This document shows positions 54,057-63,821 of a DNA stretch of 64,000 bases, piece after piece (the first letter of the stretch is position 1; every line of letters begins with the position of its first letter). A program made the position numbers and the translations under genes. The stretch lies in contig NZ_JAFMVC010000009.1 of the NCBI RefSeq assembly GCF_025499605.1, forward strand, positions 114,404-178,403, in the 5' to 3' direction. Origin of the DNA: Carboxylicivirga litoralis. Lineage in GTDB: Bacteria; Bacteroidota; Bacteroidia; Bacteroidales; Marinilabiliaceae. The notes beneath the pieces are model-generated. The model did no database searches. It saw only the letters and a list, made by a program, of their open reading frames with translations, and was not told the origin of the DNA.

Positions 54057-57000
54057 TTAGAAGGTTACATTAACACCAAACATTACTGTTCGAGGTAATG
54101 GGTAAAGACCTAAGTCAACTCCACTTGACCATGAATCCGCGCCGTAACCTACTTCAGGATCCATTCCATCGTAGCTGGTAAATGTATACAGGTTGTTAAT
54201 TGACACATATACTTTGGCAGCGCTCATCCATTCAATATCGCGTAACATACGATCAAATTTATAACCAATGGTTAAATTGTTAACACGTAAATAGTCGGCA
54301 TCGTGCATATAAATATCTGATATTAACTGCGTATTGGCATTACTATTATACGTTAGACGAGGTAAACGATTCGATGTCCCTTCACCATGCCAGCGACCAA
54401 AAATCTGCGTAGTGTAATTCTGATCCAGTTGGTCGGCAAATGAACGATACGATTGCATCACCTGATGGCCAAATTTCCCGGTTAAAGTAGTATTTACAAA
54501 TACCCCTTTATACTCCGCATTTAACTGGATACCCAATTCAAAATCAGGTAGTGGAGAACCAAGCTCAACTCTATCATCATCATTAATCACGCCGTCACCA
54601 TTCTGGTCTACAAAATGTACATCACCCGGTTTTCGTGGTGTATCTTTCTCGGTTTCAACAACAATAGGGGTACCATCTGCTGTCACATAATTATCTACAT
54701 CGTCCTGATTTTGTAGTATCCCTTTTGTTTCATAACCCAAGAAGTAGCCAATAGGATGACCTACCTCAACACGGGCAATATCAGATGTCCCTTGCGACAA
54801 AACATGTGCACTACCATAAATAATACCTTCTGCATTGGCTAATTTGGTTACTTCATTTTTATTGTAAGCACCTGAAACTGTTGCGCCATATTTGAAGTCT
54901 CCAATGTTATCATTCCATGATAGCACCAATTCAAAACCGGTATTTTCGATATCACCACCATTGATGTAAGGAGCAGCTGCGCCAAATGTTCCCAAAATAG
55001 GGGCATCAACCAACCAGTCTTTTGTTGTTTTCTTGTACCAGTCAAGAGTAAAGCCTAAACGGGAGTCTAACCATCGCGTATCAATACCAATATTAATTTG
55101 TTCCGACGTTTCCCAAGTCACATCAGGGTTAGGCACATTAGCAGGAACAGCAGCTTGTTGTGGCACATCTTTATTAGGTCCGAAATAATAACCTTGGTTG
55201 CGGTATTCAATATTAGATGTGTAAACAAAGTTATCTATCGATTGGTTACCGTTCTGCCCCCAGCTGGCACGTAACTTACCATATGACAGGAAGTCGAATT
55301 CAGCCATAAAGGCTTCTTCAGTGAAATTCCAACCGGCGGAAACAGATGGGAAATAACCCCAGCGATTACCTTCAGCAAAATTGGAAGAACCATCCGCACG
55401 CATGGTGAAATCAGCCATATACTTTTCACTAAAGTTGTATGACACACGACCCATGTAAGACATTAAGCCACCACCCTGAGCTGCCCAATCAGCACCCCAG
55501 GTACCAATTTCACTTACTTCAGTTGGATTCTTTGTATTGTCAATATAAGCATACTTAGGATCATCAAAAGTCAGGTTACGCTTTTGGCCCCCAACATTAA
55601 AGTTTAATTCATTTTTCAACATCTCAGTACCTGCAAGCACAGAAAAACGGTGATTATTAATACTGAAATCATAAGTTGCCGTATTTGTCCAGGTATAATT
55701 AACTCCTTGATACATATCCTGCTGTGCGCCGTCAACTGTATTTTGATAACGCTCAGCCAACTCATAGGTTGGAGAATACGAACGGCTATGACCAAACCAG
55801 GCATCCACACCAAATGATGAACGTATTTTTAAACCACGCATTGGTTGTAAAACAGCGTATACATTTCCAACAATAGTGTTTCCTTTGCCCCAGTTAAAGT
55901 TGTTTCTATAATATAATTGAGCAATAGGGTTGTGCTGTCCGGTTGAGATACCTTCTAAAGTAGGACCAAAACCACCAGTTCTGTGGTTAATATTCTCATT
56001 GGACCAATAGGCTGGCATTAATGGGTTTGTTACCAACGCATTGTGTAAGTCATTCCAGTATATATCTCCTGTTGCAACAGAACGATTTTCAGTATTGGTA
56101 TAGGTAAAATTCTCACCTACTGTTAATAAATCACCCTGGTTATTTTTCAAAACAACAAATTCGGTGTTCAATCGACCTGTCATACGCTTATATCCGGCAT
56201 CGGAAATATCGCCACCAATAATACCTGTTTGGTCAAAGTATGAGAAACCACCTGAGTATACAACACCTTCGGAAGCACCAGTAATATTAATTGAATGGCT
56301 CTGCATTGGTGCATCAGCCTGTGTCATTTCATCAATCCAGTTGGTTCCTTCCCAACCATTTTGCAAATTATCCCAAATTTCCTGACCGTACTGTGTACCT
56401 AAATCACCAGGGAAGTTATTTCCCATGTACACATTGCCATTTACAATCTTGTTTTCCCAATCAAATGGCACCAAACCTTCGTTTGAACGGGCTTCATCCA
56501 TGATGTACATATACTCCTGTGCATTTAGTACAGGCAGTGTCTTGTAAATATTTTGAACACCGTAATAACCATCGTAAGTAATTTGTGGCTTCGCCCCTTT
56601 TTTACCTTTTTTGGTTGTCACCAGGATTACACCGTTAGCAGCACGCGAACCGTAGATAGCAGCAGAAGCCGCATCCTTAAGCACATCAACTGATTCAATG
56701 TCAGATGGGTTCAGGTAATCAATATTGCCAACAGCTACTCCATCAACAATATATAATGGATCTGCATCACCAATGGTACCGGCACCACGAATGGTTACTT
56801 TAGTTCCTGCTCCCGGCGCACCGTTATTACGAGTAATGTTAACTCCGGCAGCCAAACCTTGTAAGGCTTCCATGGCATTACCAGTATTCAGTTCGGCCAA
56901 TGCTTCACCTTTAACATTAGCGTTAGCACCTGTAACCAAAGCTTTCTTTTGCACACCATAACCTACTACTACTACCTCATCTAAATCAGTAGCATCTTCT

Positions 57001-57275
57001 TCCATTACTACATTAATGGTTGAAGAAGTAACATTTACCTCTTGTGCTTTCATCCCAATAAAAGAGAAAACCAATACATCACCTTCATTGGCCATTAATT
57101 GATAAAAACCGTCAATGTTAGTTATTGTACCAGTTGTGGTGCCTTTTAAAGCGACACTCACACCAGGAATAGGAGCTCCATCAGAAGCATCTGTCACCGT
57201 ACCGGTAACAGTTAGATTTTGAGCCTGGCTGGTTATTGCCAGTAGAAAGAGAAAAATCCCCAATACATGTTTCAT
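54057..57275 (-). CDS. susC-like: SusC/RagA family TonB-dependent receptor
   Basis: 1072 residues. Signal peptide (FLFLLAITSQAQ), CarboxypepD_reg-like domain (VTGTVTDASDGAPIPGVSVA), TonB-box/plug region DLDEVVVVGYGVQKKALVTG, plug domain (AATIYGSRAANGVILVTTKKG-type), and a 22-strand barrel ending in VMFGVNVTF. It imports oligosaccharides through the outer membrane with energy from TonB. First gene of the glucan locus, with its promoter in the 336-base spacer upstream. Confidence 0.95.
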   Translation of the reverse strand: MKHVLGIFLFLLAITSQAQNLTVTGTVTDASDGAPIPGVSVALKGTTTGTITNIDGFYQLMANEGDVLVFSFIGMKAQEVNVTSSTINVVMEEDATDLDEVVVVGYGVQKKALVTGANANVKGEALAELNTGNAMEALQGLAAGVNITRNNGAPGAGTKVTIRGAGTIGDADPLYIVDGVAVGNIDYLNPSDIESVDVLKDAASAAIYGSRAANGVILVTTKKGKKGAKPQITYDGYYGVQNIYKTLPVLNAQEYMYIMDEARSNEGLVPFDWENKIVNGNVYMGNNFPGDLGTQYGQEIWDNLQNGWEGTNWIDEMTQADAPMQSHSINITGASEGVVYSGGFSYFDQTGIIGGDISDAGYKRMTGRLNTEFVVLKNNQGDLLTVGENFTYTNTENRSVATGDIYWNDLHNALVTNPLMPAYWSNENINHRTGGFGPTLEGISTGQHNPIAQLYYRNNFNWGKGNTIVGNVYAVLQPMRGLKIRSSFGVDAWFGHSRSYSPTYELAERYQNTVDGAQQDMYQGVNYTWTNTATYDFSINNHRFSVLAGTEMLKNELNFNVGGQKRNLTFDDPKYAYIDNTKNPTEVSEIGTWGADWAAQGGGLMSYMGRVSYNFSEKYMADFTMRADGSSNFAEGNRWGYFPSVSAGWNFTEEAFMAEFDFLSYGKLRASWGQNGNQSIDNFVYTSNIEYRNQGYYFGPNKDVPQQAAVPANVPNPDVTWETSEQINIGIDTRWLDSRLGFTLDWYKKTTKDWLVDAPILGTFGAAAPYINGGDIENTGFELVLSWNDNIGDFKYGATVSGAYNKNEVTKLANAEGIIYGSAHVLSQGTSDIARVEVGHPIGYFLGYETKGILQNQDDVDNYVTADGTPIVVETEKDTPRKPGDVHFVDQNGDGVINDDDRVELGSPLPDFELGIQLNAEYKGVFVNTTLTGKFGHQVMQSYRSFADQLDQNYTTQIFGRWHGEGTSNRLPRLTYNSNANTQLISDIYMHDADYLRVNNLTIGYKFDRMLRDIEWMSAAKVYVSINNLYTFTSYDGMDPEVGYGADSWSSGVDLGLYPLPRTVMFGVNVTF

Positions 57276-57306
57276 AATAAATGGATTTTAGAATTATATG
57301 ATGCCA

Positions 57307-57314
57307 CAAACCTA
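57307..57314 (-). promoter_or_regulatory. -7 promoter element of susC
   Basis: The minus strand reads TAGGTTTG, a match to TAnnTTTG, about 32 bases before the susC ATG. The position for a -33 TTTG (57334-57337) reads TAGC on the minus strand, so the promoter is probably weak without an activator. Confidence 0.55.
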
Positions 57315-57315
57315 A

Positions 57316-57333
57316 ATTCATTTGTTAATGAAT
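57316..57333. promoter_or_regulatory. Inverted repeat in the susC promoter, candidate operator
   Basis: ATTCATT-TGTT-AATGAAT is a perfect 7-base inverted repeat that starts one base upstream of the -7 element and fills the spacer to where -33 would be. The LuxR-type regulator encoded nearby is the obvious candidate ligand, but no second copy of the motif was found in the window. Confidence 0.45.
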
Positions 57334-57611
57334 GCTAATTTAAACACCTCACAAATCACTCACCACACTTCATCTTCAACCTCATTTTTACCTCACATAA
57401 AATACCCTTAAACTCTCTTTTTCTGTTATTTACAATTTTCATAACACCCAATAAAACTAACCTATACACTCATTATTGTCACTTATACACTTTCTTGCTG
57501 AAATTACATTTTTTAACATTATATATTTTTGTCTTTCCTTTTTAAAACACAATTTTAATCTCAGAAACTCTATCATTTTATGGAGTCACAACCTATCACA
57601 CGCCTAAAAAA

Positions 57612-58844
57612 ATGAACAAAGCCCTTATTTTATTAGCACTTCTTATTGCTACAAGTACATTTGCACAACAAAATCCACTAAACGGTTATTTTATTAAAAA
57701 CAATAACGACACCATTAACTGCTTTCTGATTTTACGCAATTGGAATTCCTCTCCAAAATATTTTGAATACAAACTGTCAGAAAATGGCCCCATTCAAAAA
57801 ATCGAATCCAGCGAGCTGAATGAGCTAGTCGTTAAAAACAAAATAAAGTATGTGCGCCATTCTTTTGACATTGATCCAACTTATCTAAGTAAGGACAGAA
57901 CGCTTTCAAAAATAGATACAACAAAAGTTCTACTGCAACAACTAGTGGAAGGAGATGCCAACCTATATTCCCTTCCTTCAACAGAACGTGATATTTTCTT
58001 GTATTCTATCAACGGTAATAATATATCGTACCTGATGTATCAGGCCGAAGACAATTCAACAGCCAATTATCATATGTATAGCCTAAACGAGACAGGTAAA
58101 AAGCAAAAAAACGACTATACATTCCGCTCTCAACTACTGGATGATATGGCTTCAGCCCAATTAAGCATCGACTATTTTAGCAATCTTAAGTATGATACAA
58201 AGGAGCTTATCAAGTTATTTACTGCGTATAACAGCACCACTAATCAGCAGCAAACTGATTATACCCTTTGTGTGCGTAAAAAATCAAGTTTTAGAATTAG
58301 AGCTAAAGCTGGTCTTAGCTACAACCAAATGAAACTGCCCCCTCGATTTGTATCTTACTATGCTAAAGAAGTAAATGGAATGGGCTATCAGGCCGGTGTT
58401 GATTTAGAAGTTCTTTTTGGCAGAAAGAACATTTGGGCCATTAGTTTCGAACCAATGTTTCTGGCCTATGATGAACAGTTCTTATATGGAGAGGGCGAAA
58501 CAGCTTCACACATTCGAACAAACATTGACTATTTTGTCTGCCAATTGCCAATTTCAGCAAGAAATTACCTTATGGTTCGCCCCAACTGGTCGGCCTATAT
58601 ACAGCTAGGCCTTGCTTATGAAGTGCCATTAAATGCGCAAATATCAACTGAATTAATTACCAATGGTACCGAACTTAAGAGCTACAATATAAAGGGTGCG
58701 GCCAGTATTATTTCATCAATAGGCTGCAACTACCAGCGCTTTGGCTGCGAATATCGCTATGAGTTTGAAAAAGACCTCATGAAGATGACTGGCGTCAGAG
58801 TTAATTTTTTAAGATCTATGATATCGCTCTCCTATAGACTCTAA
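57612..58844 (+). CDS. Hypothetical exported protein with C-terminal barrel-like region
   Basis: 410 residues. Signal peptide MNKALILLALLIATSTFAQ. The first half (to about 225) is mixed and polar; the second half has alternating strands (FRIRAKAGLSYNQMKL, AISFEPMFLAYDEQF, SAYIQLGLAYEVPL) and ends FLRSMISLSYRL, like an outer-membrane barrel of the porin-like kind. Family not recognised. Its stop abuts the stop of the regulator on the other strand with no spacer. Link to glucan use is by position only. Confidence 0.65.
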   Translation: MNKALILLALLIATSTFAQQNPLNGYFIKNNNDTINCFLILRNWNSSPKYFEYKLSENGPIQKIESSELNELVVKNKIKYVRHSFDIDPTYLSKDRTLSKIDTTKVLLQQLVEGDANLYSLPSTERDIFLYSINGNNISYLMYQAEDNSTANYHMYSLNETGKKQKNDYTFRSQLLDDMASAQLSIDYFSNLKYDTKELIKLFTAYNSTTNQQQTDYTLCVRKKSSFRIRAKAGLSYNQMKLPPRFVSYYAKEVNGMGYQAGVDLEVLFGRKNIWAISFEPMFLAYDEQFLYGEGETASHIRTNIDYFVCQLPISARNYLMVRPNWSAYIQLGLAYEVPLNAQISTELITNGTELKSYNIKGAASIISSIGCNYQRFGCEYRYEFEKDLMKMTGVRVNFLRSMISLSYRL

Positions 58845-61730
58845 CTATATTTCTGCAATATAAACTGACAAATCATCACCAGCCATCAATCCTAATTTTT
58901 GTCGCAGTTTATATCGGTTATTTTCAACAGAGCGGGTGCTTATATTCATCAAGGAGGCTATTTCTTTCGATGCCATGCCCATCCTAATGTAAGCACATAG
59001 TTTCCTTTCTTTATCAGTTAAATCGCTGTGCTTTTCTACCAGGCGTGTTAAAAATGTATGATGCACTTGTTCGAACTGATTTTCAAACAATTGCCAGTTG
59101 CTTTCATTATCAATATCCTTATCTATCTTCTTAATCAGGTTGTCAATCTTTCGCTCCGATTCGTCATGGGCTTTTATGCGTTTAATTCGCTTAAGCTGCC
59201 CTTGTAACTCTGATAGCAAATTGTTCTTTTGAATAATATGCACGGTTAATCCTGCCAGTTCATCTTCTTTGAACTTCATCTCACTGCGCAATTTATCATT
59301 CCGCATCTTAATCATTTCTTTCTCGGCCTGCAGTGCCTCATTGGTCAATCGTTCTTCTTTTTCTTTATACTTTTCATGAGCCTTGAGTTTCTCCTTTTGT
59401 CGGCTCACTTCTATCTTGCGATTAAATATAACAGTCAGTACAAAAGCAATAATAAGAATGAATACCAAGTAGGCAATTTTTGCATACACATGTCGATGCC
59501 AAGGAGGTAATATTTTAAAATGAAAAGTCAGAGGAATGGACTGAATTCCAAACTTATTACGCGCCTTAATAGTAAAATAATAATCACCTTCCTTGAGTTT
59601 GGTAAACTGACGACTTGTAGCTGGAGTCCAATCGCTGGGGCGATCATCAAAACCCGAAAGAAAAGTAGAATACTCAATCTCTTTATCGCCATAAAAGGTG
59701 GCAGCATATTCTATTTCAAAATAATTTTGCCTAAAAGGATAAACCGGGACCACTGCCTGTTGAACTTCGGCATCATCTTTTTGCAGCAAAGTGTATGGTA
59801 AACTATCATTCTTTCCAACAAATGTTCGAAGGTGCACCTTAAAGGGTATTCTCAAATTATTGTAATCCTGCATCAGGTAATGAGCATACCCATCTTCTAT
59901 ACCAAAAAATACATTTTCACGATCCAATACATAAACCGACTCAAAACCACTCACCAACTTTCGTTCTAATGGTATAAAGGGTAAGGCAATCTTTTTATAG
60001 GTACCATCTTCCAGGTATCGTAGAACTTCAACATAATCGTGATAAAACAACCACAAGTTCTTAAACCTATCCTCATTAATCGAATAGGGGTATTGATTAG
60101 GCTCAAAAAAATGATCCAGCTGCTTATAATTCTGTATCTCTCCTTTATCATTTATGTAAAAAAGTCCATTATTGGCAACAATAATTGTCTGTTCATTGAA
60201 ATGTCTAACAACTAAACTATTACTCCCCGGTAGTTCTTCTTTTGAATAGGATTTAACATCCTCAATAATTGTATAATCATTTGAAAAACTCAAACAGTAA
60301 ACCCCTTTTAAGCTATGAGACACCCATAAGCGCCCCAACTTATCCCATTCTATATACCGCGATGATTCGGAAAAACCATCAATATGTTGTTTAAACTGCC
60401 ACTTTTCGTTTTTTCGCTCAAATAAAATCAGACCATTGTACGTTCCTGAAATCATTAAATCCGAATTATCATTGACGGGTAAAAAATTCCAGACTCCATT
60501 AACAGATGATGGGGTAATCAGGCGGCTTGTTTCATCATTAATTTCAAACACGCCCAGGTTATGACCGCATAGCAATTGATTGTCTTCTTTATGAATACTC
60601 CACACCTGGCCATCAGTGCCGGCTATCCTGACGAAATCACTACGATCCTTTAAAGGATCTCTAAAGCCCCTATCGTCAATTTTAAACAAGGCTTGGTTGG
60701 TTCCAAAAAACCAGTCTCCTTTGTAACGCTCCTGTACATATCCAGTCCCCAAATTGTAATAACCAGACAAAAAAGAAACATTATTATTTAAAGCTATTCT
60801 GGCAATACCGTTATCTAAACCACACCACACGCCACCTTCCTTATCAACAAAAAGACCGAGCACCGTATTATTCATTAATCCTTTGTCCTTGTCAATAACC
60901 ATTACCAATTCTCCAGCCATATTGGTAATAACAATGCCACTTTGAATGGTTCCGAACAGCATGAGTTCATCATTATACCGCACACCTGAAAAAATATTGG
61001 CATTCTTTAAAAACTCATTTGCTTCCCCGTCCCAGGGCCTGACATTATTCATATCCCACACATATGCACCATGGTGCATGGTACCAACCAGAAGCTCCCG
61101 ATTGGACAAAGCCATGATGGATGCAATGTTTTTTTCAGCAAAGGCTTCACCACCCGACACCGGATATATTTTACCGCCACGCACTTCCAATAACCCCTCT
61201 TGCTCATCATTAACCAATAGCATTTCATTGACAACAAAGGCTGAGATAAAACGAGACACTGAAGGTATCACACTGGCAACTTCATCGTTATCAAAAATAA
61301 TGATGGCTGCTTCGGTGTGAAATACTACTTTCTCATTCCAGGATAAGATGGTCCAGGCTTCGCCTAAATCCTTTAATCGTGTGTTATTAGCCAGAGATAC
61401 ATAACTTAGGTGATTATGTGAATCATACTCAAAGTAACCAAGGTCATCATCTGTTCCAATATAAATCCGGTCGTCAATACATTTAACACTTCGTAAACCA
61501 CCGTCCCCCATGTGTGTGTGCAGCTTCCATTTTACCCCATCGTATTCGACAAGCCCATTATTATTGGCAAAATAAATCAGATCATTGTCACTTTGCGATA
61601 CTTTCCAATTTTGCGTTCCCCCACCATACTGTCGTCGGTTAAAATATTCAATTTCAGGAATACCCAACTTTTGAGCATTAACAATTGATGCTAACGATAG
61701 GATTGTAATAAATAAAAAGAGTCGATACAT
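58845..61730 (-). CDS. Propeller/Y_Y_Y membrane regulator with LuxR-type HTH
   Basis: 961 residues. Signal peptide, a large periplasmic region of propeller repeats (about 30-640; GLRSVKCIDDRIYIGTDDDL, GVWCGLDNGIARI), a Y_Y_Y domain (about 650-745; YSTFLSGFDDRPSDWTPATS), one membrane helix (AKIAYLVFILIIAFVLTVIF), a coiled coil, and a C-terminal LuxR-type helix-turn-helix (LTDKERKLCAYIRMGMASKE then STRSVENNRYKLRQKL). No kinase or receiver domain, so it is a one-component membrane-bound regulator. It probably senses glucan products and activates susC. Confidence 0.88.
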   Translation of the reverse strand: MYRLFLFITILSLASIVNAQKLGIPEIEYFNRRQYGGGTQNWKVSQSDNDLIYFANNNGLVEYDGVKWKLHTHMGDGGLRSVKCIDDRIYIGTDDDLGYFEYDSHNHLSYVSLANNTRLKDLGEAWTILSWNEKVVFHTEAAIIIFDNDEVASVIPSVSRFISAFVVNEMLLVNDEQEGLLEVRGGKIYPVSGGEAFAEKNIASIMALSNRELLVGTMHHGAYVWDMNNVRPWDGEANEFLKNANIFSGVRYNDELMLFGTIQSGIVITNMAGELVMVIDKDKGLMNNTVLGLFVDKEGGVWCGLDNGIARIALNNNVSFLSGYYNLGTGYVQERYKGDWFFGTNQALFKIDDRGFRDPLKDRSDFVRIAGTDGQVWSIHKEDNQLLCGHNLGVFEINDETSRLITPSSVNGVWNFLPVNDNSDLMISGTYNGLILFERKNEKWQFKQHIDGFSESSRYIEWDKLGRLWVSHSLKGVYCLSFSNDYTIIEDVKSYSKEELPGSNSLVVRHFNEQTIIVANNGLFYINDKGEIQNYKQLDHFFEPNQYPYSINEDRFKNLWLFYHDYVEVLRYLEDGTYKKIALPFIPLERKLVSGFESVYVLDRENVFFGIEDGYAHYLMQDYNNLRIPFKVHLRTFVGKNDSLPYTLLQKDDAEVQQAVVPVYPFRQNYFEIEYAATFYGDKEIEYSTFLSGFDDRPSDWTPATSRQFTKLKEGDYYFTIKARNKFGIQSIPLTFHFKILPPWHRHVYAKIAYLVFILIIAFVLTVIFNRKIEVSRQKEKLKAHEKYKEKEERLTNEALQAEKEMIKMRNDKLRSEMKFKEDELAGLTVHIIQKNNLLSELQGQLKRIKRIKAHDESERKIDNLIKKIDKDIDNESNWQLFENQFEQVHHTFLTRLVEKHSDLTDKERKLCAYIRMGMASKEIASLMNISTRSVENNRYKLRQKLGLMAGDDLSVYIAEI

Positions 61731-62182
61731 GTGCGCATTACCTTAAGTGTTGTGAAGATATAAAAAGAATGTTATTGTTACTATTCTAAGGGGAAACATC
61801 TTAAAATAACCAATATCCATTGCTCGTAGGCTACCTTCAGTTACTTTATCTAAATAATTCATTTTACAATGACAACATAGCAGCAGGGTCGCAACAGCTT
61901 CAGGGCAAAATCAATATCAAATTATACTTATTACATATTTAAGCCATATTAAATTCAGCTTGAATCGAATTTACTTTGAGTTTAATATGAATTTAGTTTG
62001 AGTTTAGTGGCTTGTCGACATTAATCTAACACCTTCATTATCTATTGCATAAATAATGAAAATCTACTTTGTCAATTTACGAATCATGCATTTCTTATTT
62101 TTGAACCTAACGAACGTTTATTTGTCAACTCCTATAACACTTGCTACTTTTAAGCACCACATTATAGAAACAGTAATTAACC
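61731..62182. other. Divergent intergenic region, 452 bp
   Basis: Between the regulator (-) and the aldo/keto reductase (+). AT-rich with no gene. It contains two copies of TTTGAGTTTA (61975-61984 and 61997-62006) whose starts are 22 bases apart, and a candidate -7 box TATTTTTG at 62096-62103 for the reductase. No clear promoter for the regulator was identified. Confidence 0.4.
62096..62103 (+). promoter_or_regulatory. Candidate -7 element for the aldo/keto reductase
   Basis: TATTTTTG lies 79 bases before the ATG. A TTTG at 62068-62071 precedes it by 24 bases, longer than the usual 19, so the match is partial. Confidence 0.35.
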
Positions 62183-63328
62183 ATGGAATACAGGCGTTTT
62201 GGTAAAACAAATAAATACATTAGTGCCATTACTTTAGGCGGCATGCGTTTTTCGAAAGTATGGGATCAGCCCCGTACTATTATCCCAAAAGAAACACAGG
62301 ATCATTGCACCCAAGTTATGGACTTAGCTATTAAGAACGGTATCAATCACTTTGAAACGGCTTATGGCTATGTAAAAAGTGAAACTGTGTTTGGTCACAC
62401 TTTAAATCAGGAATTAAACATTGAGCGTTCATCTTACTACCTGATGACCAAAGGCAATCCTCTTACGGCTGATGAAACCAGAAAACTGGTTGAGGAGCAA
62501 CTCAACACTTTACAAACAGACTATTTAGATTTTTACGGTTGGCATGGTATCAACACCGATGAGTTACTTACAACATCATGTAAATCCGGAGGCCCCGTTG
62601 AGGAATTACTTAAGATGAAGGAGGAAGGCATTATAAAACACGTGGGATTTAGCACACACGGTTCGCTCGAGACCATTCAAAAAGCCATCTCAACTGATTT
62701 ATTTGAGTTTGTGAACCTTCATTACTACTACTTTTATCAGCGTAACGAAGCAGCTATTCGGCTGGCCAAAGAGAAAGACCTGGGCGTCTTTATCATCTCA
62801 CCTAATGATAAAGGTGGCCAATTATACAAAGCCCCTGCCAAGGTTAAAAATGCCATTCCACATTCTACACCCATCCAGTGGAATGCCCGTTTTTGCCTGA
62901 ATACTGATGGTGTACACACCTTATCTTTTGGCATGACCGAGCCTGAACATTTTGATGAAATGAAGGGTATTTTTCCATCTTCGACACACCAAAAATCCGA
63001 TACTCTGGCCCTGAAACAGCTCAATAACATGGTTAATGACGACCCATATGCAGCATTTGATGCCTATACGCTTCAAAATGATCCTTCTGACCTAGATATT
63101 CCCCTCTTGCTCCACTGGCGCAAACTATGGAAATGCTATGATATGCTGAATTTTGTGCGATATCGCTATAAAGAATTAAAAACACCCAACCATTGGGTAC
63201 CTGGCGTATTCGCCACTCCTGAAGCTATTAACCAGGTTGATTATTCTAAAGTACCCTCTGATTTCCCTCTTAAAGAACTGTTGGGCGAATTACATGAGGT
63301 ATTTTATAAAGATAATAATGTGAGTTAA
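62183..63328 (+). CDS. Aldo/keto reductase
   Basis: 381 residues, NAD(P)H-dependent oxidoreductase barrel. Starts MEYRRFGKTNKYISAITLGG. Catalytic positions: Glu in NHFETAYGY (usual Asp replaced by Glu, as in some members of the COG1453-type branch), Tyr in the same block, Lys in LMTKGNP and His in YGWHGIN. A C-terminal region of about 100 residues follows the barrel. It lacks the CxxCxxC cluster found in the ferredoxin-linked forms. Cytoplasmic; substrate unknown. Confidence 0.88.
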   Translation: MEYRRFGKTNKYISAITLGGMRFSKVWDQPRTIIPKETQDHCTQVMDLAIKNGINHFETAYGYVKSETVFGHTLNQELNIERSSYYLMTKGNPLTADETRKLVEEQLNTLQTDYLDFYGWHGINTDELLTTSCKSGGPVEELLKMKEEGIIKHVGFSTHGSLETIQKAISTDLFEFVNLHYYYFYQRNEAAIRLAKEKDLGVFIISPNDKGGQLYKAPAKVKNAIPHSTPIQWNARFCLNTDGVHTLSFGMTEPEHFDEMKGIFPSSTHQKSDTLALKQLNNMVNDDPYAAFDAYTLQNDPSDLDIPLLLHWRKLWKCYDMLNFVRYRYKELKTPNHWVPGVFATPEAINQVDYSKVPSDFPLKELLGELHEVFYKDNNVS

Positions 63329-63412
63329 TTTATTAAATCCAAGAAATAGGTCAGACCTTATCCACAATTTTAGTTTCAAAGACAAGGCGTTATTATTTAG
63401 GTTTCTAAAAAG

Positions 63413-63441
63413 AAAAATCCCCTTGATAATCAAGAGGATTT
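63413..63441 (-). terminator. Terminator next to the tRNA fragment
   Basis: AAATCC and CTTGA pair with TCAAG and GGATTT across a three-base loop, and the minus strand ends in a T-run. It follows the tRNA 3' end directly, as a tRNA's own terminator would. Confidence 0.75.
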
Positions 63442-63442
63442 G

Positions 63443-63457
63443 TGACCCCGGCGGGAA
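63443..63457 (-). other. tRNA 3'-end fragment, likely attachment site
   Basis: The minus strand reads TTCCCGCCGGGGTCA: the end of a T loop, the 3' side of a T stem and an acceptor strand with discriminator, implying a tRNA that begins GACCCCG. The preceding bases (GATATTG) do not continue the T arm, so the tRNA body is absent. A duplicated tRNA 3' end beside its terminator is what tyrosine-recombinase integration leaves at one boundary of the element. Confidence 0.6.
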
Positions 63458-63821
63458 CAATATCATTTTTGCAAGTCGTCTAAATTACAATATGTTACAA
63501 ACACATATTTTTTATGAGGTCACTAAATAGGTCACATAAAAAACGAAAGGTTTTGATTCTGTTTGTTGTCCTTCGACAGTTACAAAGGTACGGAAATGTA
63601 TGGTTTGAAGCCAATTAAAAGAGTGCAAATCAATACAAATAAGGTTAAGCATTTAAGCTGAATGAGTGGTAATAATTGAGCTTGGCACCTAATCGTTAGT
63701 GATGGTTAAAGGGGATTGATATCATTTTGATGAAAAACGAATGGTACAGGTTGTTTGAGGGAGTTCAAATTTAATGAAATGAGGATATAGGAAGCTGGGT
63801 CGAATGTTGAAAGTCCGGCTT

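Larger units (their letters stand above)
57276..57611. other. Divergent promoter region, 336 bp
   Basis: AT-rich spacer between susC (-) and the unknown plus-strand gene. It contains the susC -7 box, an inverted repeat upstream of it, and on the plus strand TATTTTTG at 57524-57531, a -7 match about 80 bases before the ATG at 57612. No gene seen. Confidence 0.5.
63329..63821. other. Intergenic region with tRNA fragment, 493 bp
   Basis: No complete gene. It contains a terminator and a tRNA 3'-end fragment (listed separately). AGGTCAC occurs twice, at 63517-63523 and 63529-63535, and AAATAGGTCA at 63344-63353 and 63525-63534. From 63458 on the sequence probably belongs to an integrated element. 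Confidence 0.5.
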
